Shown: positions 42,598 to 54,769, counted from the stretch's first letter. The stretch: DNA of 64,000 nucleotides from Castor canadensis (GCF_047511655.1 NC_133395.1:77550658-77614657); one strand, 5' to 3'. The notes: a model not told the origin generated them from the letters alone. Made by a program: numbers and translations.

Positions 42598-43795
42598 AAT
42601 CATACAACTTCACCAGAACTTGGATAAATCCAATTAGCTCTCAGAGAAATAAGCTTAGAAGCATGATGGATGGGGTCAGGGTGCCCTAGATTTGTATGGC
42701 TTGTCTTCAGTCTCTGAGACTCACTTGCTACCATCCTGTGACTGGATATTATACAAATAACAGGCAGATATTAGACTGCCTTACAAACAAGACAACGCAG
42801 CTTCCACTATGTGGGTTCCTTCTGTCCTGTCTGTGGAGTCGTTCTGTAGCAGAACAATGGAGGGGGCACCAGCCGGCCTCTCCAGTCCAGTGGATCAGAG
42901 TTGTTCACCAATGAATAGACACACCTGGCTGGCAAGCCTGCAAACACAACCGCCTCCCTGCCCCCAACACTGACCTACCTGCAGAATGATTTATGGTCAA
43001 TCCGTTTTCATTTATAAAAGTGACAATATTCCAGCTGATAATATTGATATATGTGAAATCCAGCAGCTGCCAGATAAAAGCCACTGGCCCCGCGGCGACA
43101 TCTAGCCGCCTGGCACAGACGTCATGCAGTCGCCCTTCACCCTGTGGAATGCTGACTGCTGTGAGATAGAATGGTGTTTAAGGTCCACAGAGGCGTGGCA
43201 GTGGGGTTATGCTCAGCTGGGGTAGATCCACGCAGAAGTATCTGGAATCACACTTGTGAAGAATCACTCTGCAGTGTGGCCCTCAGATAGCAGCTTGGGA
43301 TGGGACTGTCACTTAGATCATGGAGGATAGATGTGTGAGCAGTGAAGTGGGCTGGTGGTTTTCTCTGTGAAAGCTGTGATTTCCTTACAGAATGCTCTCA
43401 GTGGTGACAGGTACAATGAGGGGATTGGCATCACCTTTTATCTGCAGATTTCAAAGGTCTCGGCATGAGTCAGTTTTTCCTAACCCCTTGTACAAGGCAA
43501 TAGTTTTCATTTCTCCAGACAGGTGGCCTGAAGTGAGCACTGGGCAATGGCACCACAGGTCACAGAGTGACTAACCAAGTGCTCACCTGTCCCTGACCAG
43601 GTGCCCTGGCTGCCCTGTGACCCAGGGATGGCCAGGGAAGGAAATGGGGTCTGGAAGCAACAAAGCACAAAGAACTGTGCACTGGGTTCCTAACTTGGTG
43701 CTGTACCCAACAAAAATAAAATTTCTGAGAGTTCACATGCCAGTAATGCTCCCCCCACACACCTAAATCAGATTTCTGGTCAAATCAATTTTTCC
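42598..43795. other. Unique sequence with candidate regulatory element
   Basis: No interspersed repeat over about 1.2 kb. The 42980-43150 core is described separately. No gene is supported. Confidence 0.4.
42985..43130. promoter_or_regulatory. Candidate enhancer-like motif cluster
   Basis: Within repeat-free DNA two composite arrangements occur about 35 bases apart: CAGCTG directly overlapping TGATAA (43032-43041) and CAGCTG followed by AGATAA (43064-43077). A CpG-containing stretch follows, with a GACGTCA half-palindrome near 43119-43125. E-box plus GATA pairing is common in tissue enhancers. This is inference only; no conservation data are available. Confidence 0.25.
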
Positions 43796-43796
43796 C

Positions 43797-43880
43797 TCTT
43801 TTTTTGGGGGGTGTGGGGAAGAGTCAAACTCACTTGCATTAGGCAAGTGCTCTGCCACTGAGTCTATCCCCAACCTCTCA
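43797..43880 (-). mobile_element. ID-like SINE
   Basis: T/G-rich start, then 'gcattaggcaagtgctctgc' and 'cactgagtctatccccaacc'. Confidence 0.7.
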
Positions 43881-44325
43881 AAACAGTTTCTTTCCAAATA
43901 ATTTGATTCAGAAGGTATGGGTTAAGGCAGGGTGCAAAGTTCTGTAGTTCACAAACTCCACAGGCGACCAAACCCAAATCCAAATTTGGCTCTAAAGGGT
44001 CAAGAAATAAGGGAAACTCAAGCAGAAGGGACTGGGCCTCTGCATGACCGGACTCCCAGAGGCCACCAACACTGTCCTGACTTCCCCACTCCCTCTCCAC
44101 TCTGGCTGAGGAGGCTCATGACTGGATCCTGCTCTCCTCCCACAGCAGCTCCCAGCCTTAGGGAGTCTTGGGCTTCTTTGAGATGCTGATTTAAAAGTAC
44201 CTCCCTGAAAAACATTCATGTGTTTATCATTTAGGCTGTGACTTCAGAAGTGTCTGTAGGAGTCAGATTTAGCACAGGAAAACTTAACCAAAAACTATGG
44301 AAAACTGGGGAAAAAATGTAGGACT
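43881..44325. other. Unique sequence
   Basis: No repeat or exon recognised. Confidence 0.3.
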
Positions 44326-44326
44326 A

Positions 44327-44422
44327 AGCTGGGTGTGGTGGTGTATTCCCAAAATCCCAGCACTCAAGAGAATGTTCGAGTCCAGCCTGGGCTACATAGT
44401 GAAACTTTCAAAAAATAAAAAT
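44327..44422 (+). mobile_element. B1-like SINE, internally deleted
   Basis: 'aagctgggtgtggtggtgta', 'atcccagcactcaagagaat' and 'gtccagcctgggctacatag' with an A-rich end. A stretch between the head and 'gttcgagtcc' is missing. Confidence 0.78.
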
Positions 44423-44669
44423 CGGTGTCTTTTAATCCTACTAGACCTAGTGCTTTCCAAAGACCGCCTGGTCATTTCCAATTTTTGAGATTCCTAGTAC
44501 ATTAAGGAATTGAGAAATGCTATGTTAAGATAGGTTAATATCATGCACTGAGTGACAACATTTCAGTCAAGGACGCATAAAATTATAGAACCTAGTGACG
44601 CTTAGTTAGAAGCTTGCAAGATCCTTGGGTGTACCAGAGGAGTGTACTTCAAGAGTGAGTTCCTTCTGC

Positions 44670-44745
44670 CATCCCAACCCACTCCCACTCCCACTTCCAC
44701 TTCCAATTCCCCACCCCCACTCCCAACCCCCACCCCCACTCAAGC
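44670..44745. repeat. C-rich (CCCACT)n minisatellite
   Basis: Imperfect units of about 6-7 bases (cccact, ccactt, cccaac, ccaccc) over about 75 bases. The minus strand is correspondingly G-rich with many GGG runs. Confidence 0.8.
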
Positions 44746-45052
44746 TGGCTTCTGGACGCAGGTCCCTTTGATGAGTGTATCACGTGCTGTGCTGTGACAC
44801 GGCATGGGTGTGCTGTGTCACCATCTCTCATACATCCATCTTTGTGTGTGTGCGTGAGTACACCTGCAGGTGGAGGACTCCTGGGTCAAAGTTGTACACA
44901 CTTCTTTAGCTATTGCTAAGTTGCTGTCCACTACTGTTTTAATTCATCCTGCTATCAACATCTTAACTCACTTTTGCTAACACAGAGCCTAGCCCAGGCA
45001 TGAGTTTTGAAATTTCCAACTATAAAAATAGATGTAAAGTAGCAACTCTCTG
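44746..45052. other. Unique sequence
   Basis: No feature recognised. Confidence 0.3.
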
Positions 45053-45054
45053 TT

Positions 45055-45131
45055 TATTGTGCTGGGGGTGGAGCCCAGGGCCTCACGCATGCTTGCCAAA
45101 GTGCTCTACCACTGAGCTACATCCCTGCCCC
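45055..45131 (-). mobile_element. ID-like SINE monomer
   Basis: 'gtgctgggggtggagcccag', 'cctcacgcatgcttgccaaa' and 'cactgagctacatccctgcc' in reverse ID order. Confidence 0.78.
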
Positions 45132-45645
45132 TGTGTCATTTGTAACTCTCTCTTCTAGATCTTGAGTTTCACAAGTTATCAGAGCTATTCTACAGTTAAG
45201 TCCAGCAGAACTGTTTAAGAGATGACAATGGGTCAAGCTTCTACTGGGCTCTGCAGATAAAATAACAAACACAGTTCCCACCCTTGAGGAGTTGGTGACA
45301 ACGCCGGGGAGGAGAGGGAGAGGGACACACATGCACACAAAGGGTCATTTCACATCAAGGGGTGCCAGGTCATACTGGCTAAAATGAAATCATTGAATAC
45401 TCCATAAATCTGTATTTAGGTGTAATCAGTGTGATGGACAGTTGTCAAAGAGAAATGCCAGTTTGCAAAGCTGACAATTTCAAGATGAATGGAAAAAAAG
45501 TTGTCCCCCAGTTGTACATCAGTGCCTTATTTATCTTAATTGATATGCTTTGGCAAGCATGATACACAAAGTTAATACTGCTGAGCGATTTCTTCTTTTT
45601 CCATCATAAATTTAGTGCTAGAAAGTGTGCCTTTGGGAAGAGATG
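45132..45645. other. Unique sequence
   Basis: No feature recognised. Confidence 0.3.
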
Positions 45646-45647
45646 GA

Positions 45648-45775
45648 GCTGGGTGTGGTGGGGCATGCCTTAATCCCAGTATGTCAGAGGCTGAGGCAGG
45701 AGGATCATGTACTGCTGGCCAGTAAAACCTTGCCTCAAAAGACAAAACAACAAAACAAACATAAACCAAAGGGAA
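45648..45775 (+). mobile_element. B1-like SINE monomer
   Basis: 'gctgggtgtggtggggcatg', 'ggctgaggcaggaggatcat' and A/C-rich tail. Confidence 0.8.
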
Positions 45776-46070
45776 GAGATGGGATAGACATAATAAGGTT
45801 TCCTTCCCTCTCCCCACCACCATGGTTTCAGCAAAGGTTTGCTAAACTTGAGATTTCAATAAGATCCAGAGTCACAAAACATAAAACCCAAATATCCAGG
45901 ATACACCTGAAAATCACCCAGCCTACTAAAAACCAGGAAACTGAGATCCACTCTCAACTTGACTGAGAAGACACGATCAGCAAACATCATTCTGTGTATG
46001 ACACAGATTTTGGAATTACCAAACAAAGGATTTTTAAATAGCTATCATGAAAATCATGTATCAATGAGCA
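45776..46070. other. Unique sequence
   Basis: No feature recognised. Confidence 0.3.
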
Positions 46071-46072
46071 AC

Positions 46073-46148
46073 CTTCTTTTTTTCAGTGCTGGAGATTGAA
46101 CTCAGGGCCTTGTATATGCCAGGCAGGTGCTCTGCCACTGAGCCTCAA
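46073..46148 (-). mobile_element. ID-like SINE monomer
   Basis: 'tgctggagattgaactcagg' and 'gccaggcaggtgctctgcca' in reverse ID order. Confidence 0.75.
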
Positions 46149-47348
46149 GATGCTGAATGTGCCTAAAGCAAGGAAAAGAGCAGAAAGTCTTGGCAAAGAA
46201 GTAGAAAGTGTAAAAAAGAACCAAATGTGAAGACTGTTGGGGGAGAAGACGGGGTGGAGAAGTCCTGCTGGTTTCCCGTGTTCAAGAGTGTTTGGGGGGA
46301 GGAATGGCAGCGTCTCCTTAGCTTGCTAGTTCCGTGAGCCTTTTCTTCAGGGCTCTCATCCCTTTGAATTTAAATGCTAGCACACTGGCACTCATGCATG
46401 AGACAGACAGGGGTGACAGGTGGCATGGATGTAGGCGACCCCTTCCTGCACACATGCACTGCTTCCTGCACCCGAGACCCATCCTTTTTTTTTTTGCATC
46501 TTTCCTGGATCTGCTCTTGGCTCAGCCTAATGCTGGGACTCCTTCTTTGGGGATGCAGAGCAGGTAAGGAGCCATCAGGAGTCACGTAGTGGCTAGTCCT
46601 TTGTGGCCACCTGGTCTAGGACAGGTAGAGTGCTCAGGACTAGGCTGCTAGTAGACTTTTCTGTCCCCTTCAGGCCAGCATGGCAGGCCCTTCCTTCCTA
46701 TGACTGTTTGCTAATAATACAGTAACACTGGAGCAGCCATGCTGCGTGCCCTGGCCGGGCGTTGGACTTGCTGCAAAAAGGGTGAACAACTTTGCTCTTG
46801 ATTCTAATCACGATGGAAGCAGTGGATTTGCATTTTTGAGGTCATGGGGATGTGGGGAGAAGGAGAACGAGTCAGCACAGATCAGTCAGCAGTTGGGAGG
46901 CTGTGGTCCCCGTCCAGGCAGCAGCAGATGGTTGGGACTGGGTGAGTGGGTTGCAGGGAATTGGCAGTCATTGATATTACACTAGGTGTGGAAGGAGAGG
47001 ATGGTTCCAGGGCTTCTGGCTTGCCCTGGGGGTTGACTGAGAGTAGTTATGTTAACTGAAAGGGGGAACAACGGAAGAGGAATGGGTTTGGAGGGAGAAG
47101 ATGCTAAGGCAAGTTGTAGAGAGACTGAGTTTAACATGACTTTGGACATTTAATGGACGCTGGGTAGACAGTGTGCATCCTCTTGACATCATTTTCGAAG
47201 CTCAGAAGGGCATTCTGGGCTACAGTTGGGAACTGGTCAGCCATCTATTAAGGAATTAAGTGAAGGTGTGGCTGGGTCAAGATCAAGAATGGAGATGGCA
47301 GAGGATGCTGAGTTCTTGGCTCTGTTCTTGGCTGGGCAAAAATCAGTC
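46149..47348. other. Unique sequence, no gene
   Basis: About 1.2 kb without recognised repeats. A T10 run lies at 46485-46494. Competing open frames near 46334-46589 show no domain. Confidence 0.35.
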
Positions 47349-47350
47349 AG

Positions 47351-47567
47351 GCTGGGCACTAGAGGCTCACACTTGTAATCCTCGCTACTCAGGAAGCAGA
47401 GATCACGAGGTTTGTAGCCAGCCTGGGCAAATTAGTTTGTGAGAACCTATCTTGAAAAAATCTTTCACAAAAAAGGACTGGTGGAATGGCTCAAGGTGTA
47501 GACCCTAAGTTCAAGCCCCAGTTCCCCCCCCCAAAAAAACCAAAAACAAACAACAACAAAAAAAACC
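47351..47567 (+). mobile_element. B1-dID dimeric SINE
   Basis: Full-length head ('gctgggcactagaggctcac'), linker 'ttgaaaaaatctttcacaaa' and dID unit ('ggactggtggaatggctcaa'), with a C9-A7 tail start. Confidence 0.88.
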
Positions 47568-48745
47568 AGATATACTTTTCTTGTGGTGAGTTCTACATAA
47601 ATATAGTTAGAATTATAGCCACTATAGTTAATTGGATCTGATTTGCTACACCTTTTGACAAATGACTCCCATCCCCTCTTCTAGTTCCTGCCAACCACTC
47701 ATCAACTTTCTATCTGTAAGGATTGGTCTGATCTGGGTGTTTTAGCAAGTGGAGTCATAGATGAGTAGTCTTTGTTTCTGACTTTTCTTACCTAACATAA
47801 TGTTCTCAAGGTTCCCCATGTTGTAGCATGTATCAGTTTTCCAGTCCTTTCTCTAGCTAAATATATCCCTTTGTATGGATATACCACATTTTGTCTACCT
47901 ATTCATCAGTTAATGGATATTCAGGTTGCCTCCACTTTTGAGCTGTTATGAAAGATGAAGCTATTTGTGTACAAATTCTGAGAGGACATATTTTCAATTC
48001 TCTTATGTAGTAGAAGTGGAATTGCTGGGTCATATGGTAATTCTTTTTAATATTTTGAAGATTTTCCAGATGTTCAGAGAAGTGTGTTTTGCATTCACGA
48101 CAGGAGTGTGTGAGTGTTCCATTTCCCCACATCCTTGCAGCTGTGTCATCGTACGACTTTTGCTGGCAACTTTCCTACTGGGGATGAAGTGCTACCTCAT
48201 CTCGGCTTTGGTTTGCATTACTCTAGTGACTAATTATGTTTATAAAGATTTTCATGAGCTTATTGCTCATTTGTGTATTTTTTCAAATCTTTGCTTTTAA
48301 ATTGAATTATCTTTTTATTGCATTATAAGAGCTCTTTATATTTTCTCTATGTAAGTCTCTTATCAGATAAATGATTTGTAAATATTTTCTCTCATTCTGT
48401 GGGTTGTCCTTTCACTTTCTTGATGCTGTCCTTTAGAGCACAAGTTTACAGTTTTGATGAATTCCAATTTATCTATTTTTTTTTTGTTACTTATGTTTTT
48501 GTGTCATAGCTAAGAAACCATTCCAGAGGGCATGAAGATTTGCACCTACATTTTAAAAAAGAGTTTCATGGTTTTAGCTCTTAGGTCTCTATCCCATTTT
48601 GAGTTGAATTTTGTATGTGGTGTGAGGCAGTGGCTCCACTTCATTCTTTTGCATGTGGGTATCCAGTTCTCCCAGCACCGCTGCCATGAGTAGAAAGACT
48701 ATTCTTTCTCACCGAATTGTCTCGGTACTCATCAGATTGATGAGT
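47568..48745 (-). mobile_element. Old L1 (L1M-like) ORF2 C-terminus and 3' UTR
   Basis: Plus text follows minus-strand L1 in order: 3' UTR near 47575-47740, 'ccctttgtatggatatacca', 'gtggaattgctgggtcatat', 'gttctttatatt'-type words near 48330, 'attccaatttatctattttt' and 'cccattttgagttgaatttt'. Frames are broken throughout. Confidence 0.82.
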
Positions 48746-49078
48746 CTTTGATAATGTTCTCAATTGCCTGTACTGCTTCCACTCTTACTTTTATTAGCCC
48801 TTTCTTCCTTTGCACTTATTTTGTCCTCTTCTCTTACCTTTCTTTTTTCTTTTTTTTTTTTCCTTTGGTGGTCCTTTGTGCTTTGTGCTTACCACTGGAG
48901 TCACACCTCAGCACCTTGGCCTCTGTTTTTCCATCTTTTTACGGTGCAGCCTTAGGTTGCTGTTTTTGAACTTTTTTCTTTGCTAATATAACCACTAAAA
49001 ACTATTAAGACTTTCTCTCTACCCACCCTTTGTTTGCATTCCACGCATATTTCTTTATTATTATTATTATTATTTAGC
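48746..49078. other. T-rich sequence with (TTA)n
   Basis: Poly-T/C stretches and a TTA repeat at 49056-49075. No gene. Confidence 0.4.
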
Positions 49079-49079
49079 T

Positions 49080-50500
49080 CAAGTTATTTTCTAAGGTCTG
49101 TGTGATTTCTTCTTCGATCCATTGATCACTAGACATGAAGTTTTAAAATTTCCAAATATTTGAAGGCTTCTCAATTATTGTTTGTTATTCATTTCTAATT
49201 TAGTTTTGATCAGAGAGTGTTGTCTGCATTATTTACACCCTCTTCAGTTGATTACACCTTGCTTTATCGCCCAGCATATGACCTACCTTGGTCAACAAAC
49301 TATGTGCTCTTGAAGAGTCTAGATTCTACAGCTGTAAAGTAATGGGTGTAGTGTTCCATAAATGCCAATTAAATAAAAGTGGTGAGTAGTGCTGTCCAGC
49401 TCAACTGTCTGTTTTTTTAAATTCTTTCTAGAGACTCTATAAGTGTCTAAAATACTTACACTCACATTCAGCTATGATTTCTGTCTAAGATATGTGCTCA
49501 TGTAACTATTGATTTTTTTATCGATTTTTTTCAGGAATATTGAAGCTCTGTTACTGGATGCATGCACATATAGGATGATTCTGTCTTCTACTTATGAAAT
49601 AGTTTCTTTGTCATTTGCCATATTATTTCCCTCTCAAAATCCACGTTATGATGACAGTAAAGCCTTTCCAGCCTTCTTATGTTTGCTGTTTGCATGGTAT
49701 ACCATTGTTCTATCTATTTACTTTCAATTTACTTTGTTTTATATTGAAAATGCAGGCTTTATAGACAGCATATATTTTAGGCTTGCCACTACAAACTTCA
49801 GGCTATTTTCTGCCTTTTAATTGGAATATTTACTTCATTAATAGTTCAATAACTATTGACATAGTTGGGTTTGAGTCTACCATTTTATTGTTTGTTTCCT
49901 ATGGGTCTTTACTTACTCTCCTTTCATTGCTCTTTCCTGCCTTCTTTTGGGTTATTTTAAACATTTTTTGAAATTTCATTTTATTTCATTATCTCATTTT
50001 CATTTCATTTTATATCCTTAGCCATATATTTTTAAATAGCTGCTTTAGACACTAAAATATGCATTCTTATATTTTTACAGTTTACTTAGAATTGATATTT
50101 TACTAATTTGTCTAATATATAGAAACTATACAAAATATAGCTACATTATTTTCCATCTATGTTATGAACTTACAGAAACTGTTACAATATTTGCTTTAAA
50201 CAGTAATATTTTAAGAAAGAAAAAAGTCAAATTTTTATTGATTTTCATTCTTCTTGAAGATCTAAGTTTCCCTTTGATATCATTTCTCTTTAGCATGAGA
50301 AATTCCGTTAGCATTTTTTACAATAGTGATGAATTCTTATAGTTTGATTGGGAAAATGTTCTTTTTGCCTTTTAAAAACTCTCTTAAGAGCATTAAATAT
50401 TTTTCCCATACTGTCTGACTACTGTTAATCATATTCGGTATAATTTTTATCCCAGCCACTAACTTTTTCATCTCTAGAATTACAATTTGAGTCTGTTAAA
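49080..50500 (-). mobile_element. Old L1/HAL1 ORF2 endonuclease-side region
   Basis: 'cttcgatccattgatcacta', 'gttttgatcagagagtgttg', 'cagcatatgacctaccttgg' and 'gcacatataggatgattctg' match the minus-strand L1 ORF2 N-terminal half. Likely the 5' continuation of the 47568-48745 element, with a gap. Confidence 0.7.
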
Positions 50501-51180
50501 ATATGTCTTCTGTGTCTCCCATTAATTCAGCTGTGCTCTCCTTGACTTTCTTTATTAACAGAGCACGACTGTTGAAAAGTTCAATAATTGCTTTAGCATC
50601 TTCATCTGCTGACTCAGTCATCTCGTCAGATCCGAGTGTTTTTACTGAATGGTTTCTGGCCTTATTACAGGTGGTATCCCCCTCCTTCTTTGCATATCTG
50701 GTCATTTTGGAGTGGATGCCCTGCATTGTGAATTTCACCTTGTTGGCTGTCAGATATTTTTGCATTCCATTAGAAATTCTTCACTTTTTTCTGGGATGTC
50801 ACCATGTCACTTGGAAACAGTTTAATCCTTTTGAATCTTGCTTTTGAGCTTTCCCCAGTGGGACTAGAGCAGCCTACGGTTGGTTTGTCCACACACTGCA
50901 GCAATGAGCATCTGCGTTGTACCTGATGCTCCTGAATGCTGAGGCTTTTCCTCTCTGGCTGGTGAAGACATAGTCACTCCTGGCTCTGTGTGAGTGCAGG
51001 GACTGTCTGGTCTGTCCTTTTCCTTCTGCTCTCTCCTGGTCTCTGGAAGCTTCCACACAGCATTCAGCCAAAGATGCAGGGGGGTGCTTGCAAGCCTCTG
51101 AAGCTCCCTGGGCAGCTGCCCCTTCTCTGGACCACACATTCCTCATCAGCACTCTGCCCTTTGAATTCCAGCCATCCAGA
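50501..51180. other. Possible old LINE 5' part, then unique
   Basis: 50500-50870 may be further LINE sequence. 50870-51180 is GC-richer and unassigned, with overlapping open frames on both strands that I do not believe. Confidence 0.3.
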
Positions 51181-51184
51181 CTTT

Positions 51185-51397
51185 CTTTTCTTGGTAGTAC
51201 CAGGGTTGAACTCAGGTCCTCAAGCTTGCTAGACAAGTGCTCTATCACTGGAGCCACACACTCACCCTAGTTTTTACTTCAGTTATTTTTCAGATAGTGG
51301 CTCACACTTTTTGCCCTGGGCCAGCCTCGGACCACGATCCTCCTATCTCTGCCTTTCAAATAGTTGTGTTTATAGGCATATCCACCATGCTCTGTTT
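51185..51397 (-). mobile_element. B1-dID dimeric SINE
   Basis: 'ggtagtaccagggttgaact', 'ctagacaagtgctctatcac', then a B1 unit ('gccagcctcggaccacgatc'). Confidence 0.78.
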
Positions 51398-51920
51398 CCA
51401 GACTCTTAACTCTTGTCTCCACAAGCCAGGAACATGGAGTTCTGCCAGCCCTGGTCCCCATCCCATGGCCTAGGAACTCTTCCCAGCCCTGAGGCATGTT
51501 GTCAAGGAGCTTGTTTAATGTCTTTTTCTCCAGTGCTGCCTATTGTCCAATGTCTGAAAACTATCATTTCATTAATTTGTCCAGTTTATCGGTTTTCTAA
51601 AGTGAGAGGTCAACTCTAATCCTTTTGCTCTGTCATGGTTGAAAATGGAAATTTCTCACCCTCCTTTTTTTGAGAATATCCAGTGATATATTCTCACTGG
51701 ATGTAAGCTCCTGGGATGGCAGGTTTGTTATTATTTCCAGCACATTCTCTGAGTCCATAGCTTCTGATGAGAAGTGTGTGGGAATGCAAACGATTGCTCC
51801 CTTGTGTGGAAAGTGCTTGGTTTTCTTTGGTTGCCTTGAAGACTTTCTATGCTGAAGAACATGACTGTGGTTGTTCAGTGGAGAATGGTGTGTTAGTGAC
51901 AGAAAGCTGTTGTTACAGTT
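51398..51920. other. Unique sequence
   Basis: No feature recognised. Confidence 0.3.
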
Positions 51921-51924
51921 AAAA

Positions 51925-52255
51925 AACACTTGAGATAATCAACTTATAAAGAAAAAAGCTTCATTTTGGCTCGCAGCTTCAGAGGCTTCAGTCCATGGTC
52001 GCTTGGCTTCACTGCTTTTGAGCCTGCAGCAAGGCAGGACATTGTGGTGGGAACACGTGGTGGATGGGAAGTGCAAAATAAAGAGGAAAGGACTGGAGTC
52101 CTAATATCCTCTCCAAGACACCCAGTGACCTAACTTCTTGCCCCTAGACTCCTTCTCTTAAAGGATACACCTCCTTCCAATAGGCCCACAGATAGGGACC
52201 AAGCCTTTAACACATGGGCCTTTGGAGGACACTTATCCAATCTGTTGTATGTGGT
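51925..52255 (-). mobile_element. ERVL-MaLR solitary LTR
   Basis: Minus-strand LTR. Plus text reads 'gagataatcaacttataaag', 'ttcagaggcttcagtccatg', 'acctccttccaataggccca' and ends 'acatgggcctttggaggaca'. Length and block order fit a nearly complete MaLR-type LTR. No internal or coding region. Confidence 0.8.
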
Positions 52256-52540
52256 CTGGAAAAAAATAAGGTAGAAATGAGGGAACCATGAGGAGATGAT
52301 TGCAGTACCTTACACAAGCGATGCCACTGGCTTGGCCTATGCTGGAGGCAGCAGAGGCAAAAAAGATTGGCAGAGTTGAACTGTACATAAGAAGTAGAAT
52401 TATAGGGCTAGATTAGGAAGTCAGAGGGCAGAGGTCAAGAGCAGCTTTCCAGTTTGAGGTGGGAAAGATGAGAAGGAGCAAGCTGGGGTGGAGAATAGAA
52501 GGACTTCCATCTTGGAACCTGTCCAGTATGTGACATGTAG
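52256..52540. other. Unique sequence
   Basis: Spacer between two oppositely oriented LTRs; no internal retroviral sequence is recognisable in it. Confidence 0.35.
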
Positions 52541-52544
52541 ATAA

Positions 52545-52975
52545 ACAAGTGTATACACCATGGTTTGGATGTGTTTTGTACCCCACAGGTTCATGTGTCC
52601 GAGTCTTGGTCCCCAGCATGGCAATGTTAAGAAGTGGTGAACCTTTAAGAGATGGGGCCTTTTGTGAGTCCCACAGGTCACTGGGGCACTGCCCTTGAAG
52701 GAATTGATGTGGTTCTAGCGGGACTCTTAACTCCCCTGCGAAGGTTATTATAAAAGAGCAAGTCTTCCCCCGACCCCATTCCAGCCTTGCTGTGTAAACT
52801 CTGCCTTTTGCACAAGCTCTTACCATGTTGGATTTGCCATTAGCCCATCCATCATCAGAGGCTGAACCAGTGGGGCCAACTAATCTTGGACTTTCTGCCT
52901 CCAAAATTGTGAGCTAAATACATCTCTTTTTTTCAGGTATTTTGTCACAGTATGGAAAATGGACTAATACAGTAT
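52545..52975 (+). mobile_element. ERVL-MaLR solitary LTR
   Basis: 'caccatggtttggatgtgtt' start, 'tttaagagatggggcctttt', 'ttcttggactttctgcctcc'-type block and end 'tattttgtcacagtatggaa'. A near-complete LTR of a different MaLR subfamily from 51925. The long minus-strand open frame across it (52413-52904) is antisense to the repeat. Confidence 0.82.
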
Positions 52976-53036
52976 ACTAACTAGCTCAGAGAAGAAATCT
53001 TGGTTCCACATATAACTCTAGGGTTTGCCAGCATAT

Positions 53037-53079
53037 AGGTGGTGGTGGTGGTGGTGGTGTGTGTGTGTGTGTGTGTTTC
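53037..53079. repeat. (GGT)n(GT)n compound microsatellite
   Basis: About seven GGT units followed by about nine GT units. Confidence 0.92.
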
Positions 53080-53960
53080 TATATCCTTTTCCCCACTCAG
53101 CTTAGAACTAACTGAGAAATAAACCCAGGATTCAGCTGATGGGGATTAGATATCAGTGTTTGTACTGGAGCACTTGATCGGTGACTGTGCTCTAGATCTG
53201 TGTCCAGATGGGTTCAGATGCCTCCCTCTGAATTAGATAGTCCTGAATCTCCACTTACTTGCCCAGTTGGACAATAGTCAGCCTTCTTCTCTCACCTCTC
53301 AGCCATGGCAGAGAGCAGATGGTAGAAGACAGAGGGTTGGAAGGTGGGCTTCCAAGGCAGAGGAAGTGGTCAAGTGGGGTATGCCCAATTCTTCCTCCAA
53401 AGTCCACCAGTGAATGAGATGAAGAATTGTCCAGGGAGATCAGAGCAGCATGCTCCTCTCACAAGACAGTCCTTAGTGCTAAGAGGTGGGAAGCTCGCCC
53501 ACTGAAGGTGGAGGGGAGGGAAGAGGAGGAGCTCTTGAGGACCTCCACAGCTTAGAGACTGAGCTAGAAGGGAGGTCCCAGGAATGACATAAAGGAGGAG
53601 CCATCAGGGATGTCATGGGGGCAAAGGTGAGCACTTCAAGGTGTGCCACCAGCTACTGAGAGGCTGAGAACATGGAGTTCTTACAATAGCACAGTCTTGA
53701 CCCCCCCGATAGGATTTGGCAAAGAACCTTTCAAACCACTCACTGGGCACATATCTGACTTCCTCAATTATCGCAATAAGGAGAGTTATTTGCCCTCATC
53801 TGGAAGATTTATAGGTTTATGGGCCCTAAAAATCATGGCATAAGACTGTCTTCCTAATACTAAATGGAAAAGAAAACAGTTTTCAAAAATAAACATTGGT
53901 AAGCATGAAAGGTTAGAATTCTTCCTGTGGCTTATTTTAATTTTCAAATAAGAAAATGTA
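53080..53960. other. Unique sequence, no gene
   Basis: No repeat or exon recognised. Confidence 0.3.
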
Positions 53961-54046
53961 AGGGAATGTAGCTCAGCTGTAGAGTTTGCATCATGCACAA
54001 GACCATGGGTTCAAACCCCAGTCCTGAAAAAGAAAAGAAAACGTAA
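53961..54046 (+). mobile_element. ID-like SINE monomer
   Basis: 'gggaatgtagctcagctgta', 'gggttcaaaccccagtcctg' and an A-rich tail. Confidence 0.8.
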
Positions 54047-54485
54047 TATGGTTGACCATAACAATATAGCACGTCTTCACCAAGGTCTTTAAAGCACTCC
54101 CATCAACCCTTTCCAAGGACAGGAGCTGCAAAATGCACTAGCCTCCCTTTAAGGGAAAAGGAAAGAGTTGGAAAGGAGCTGAAGGCATTTCTTCTAGAAT
54201 CCCATGGGATGGGGCTGCATCCTCATATCTAGAGTATCAGGCTGGAAGATGCTGTCTGCAACAAGGCAGTGGAGAAGAAAGGAGGACATCTCAGCCAAAG
54301 AGGTGAAAAGAGCAATTACGTGACACATGCAACATGCACCCTGCCATCCCCAGCGACAAACCCGCATTCCAGACTCCTTCAGGGCAGGAATTATATTTTG
54401 CAATTCTTTTCATCTTGCATAGACCTTAGCATAAGCTGAATTGCAGTAAATATTTTCTTGCTGGCTGATGTCTCAGTTGTCTCTC
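54047..54485. other. Unique sequence
   Basis: No feature recognised. Confidence 0.3.
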
Positions 54486-54499
54486 CATGTGTATGGGAA

Positions 54500-54665
54500 A
54501 GGTATCGAGGAATTTGGATTTTATTCAGCATGATAGAGAAGGAGTTTTCAAAGGTCTTGTGCATGGAAGTGATGCAGATGGCTCAGATACAACCCAAAGA
54601 GTCCAGGCCAGCAGTGGGTTTTTGGAAGGAAACCTACAGAAATGGGTAAAATGGACTGCAGTGAA
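54500..54665. repeat. Ancient dispersed repeat, family unassigned
   Basis: 'aatttggattttattcagca' and the following G/A-rich stretch resemble an ancient mammalian repeat whose relative lies at 62340-62500. Confidence 0.45.
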
Positions 54666-54769
54666 GAGAGCAAAACAAACAAACAAAAGGCTTGGAGTCT
54701 GTCTATTGCAGAATTGTCCCTCGACATGAAGCCGTGTGTCTTGAGTGCACCTATTTAAGTGCTCATCCA

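Noticed and set aside
52413..52904. 163-codon minus-strand open frame
   Set aside because: It lies largely antisense to the MaLR LTR at 52545-52975; no protein family recognised.
51925..52975. Provirus with two LTRs
   Set aside because: The two LTRs are in opposite orientation, belong to different subfamilies and have no internal sequence between them.
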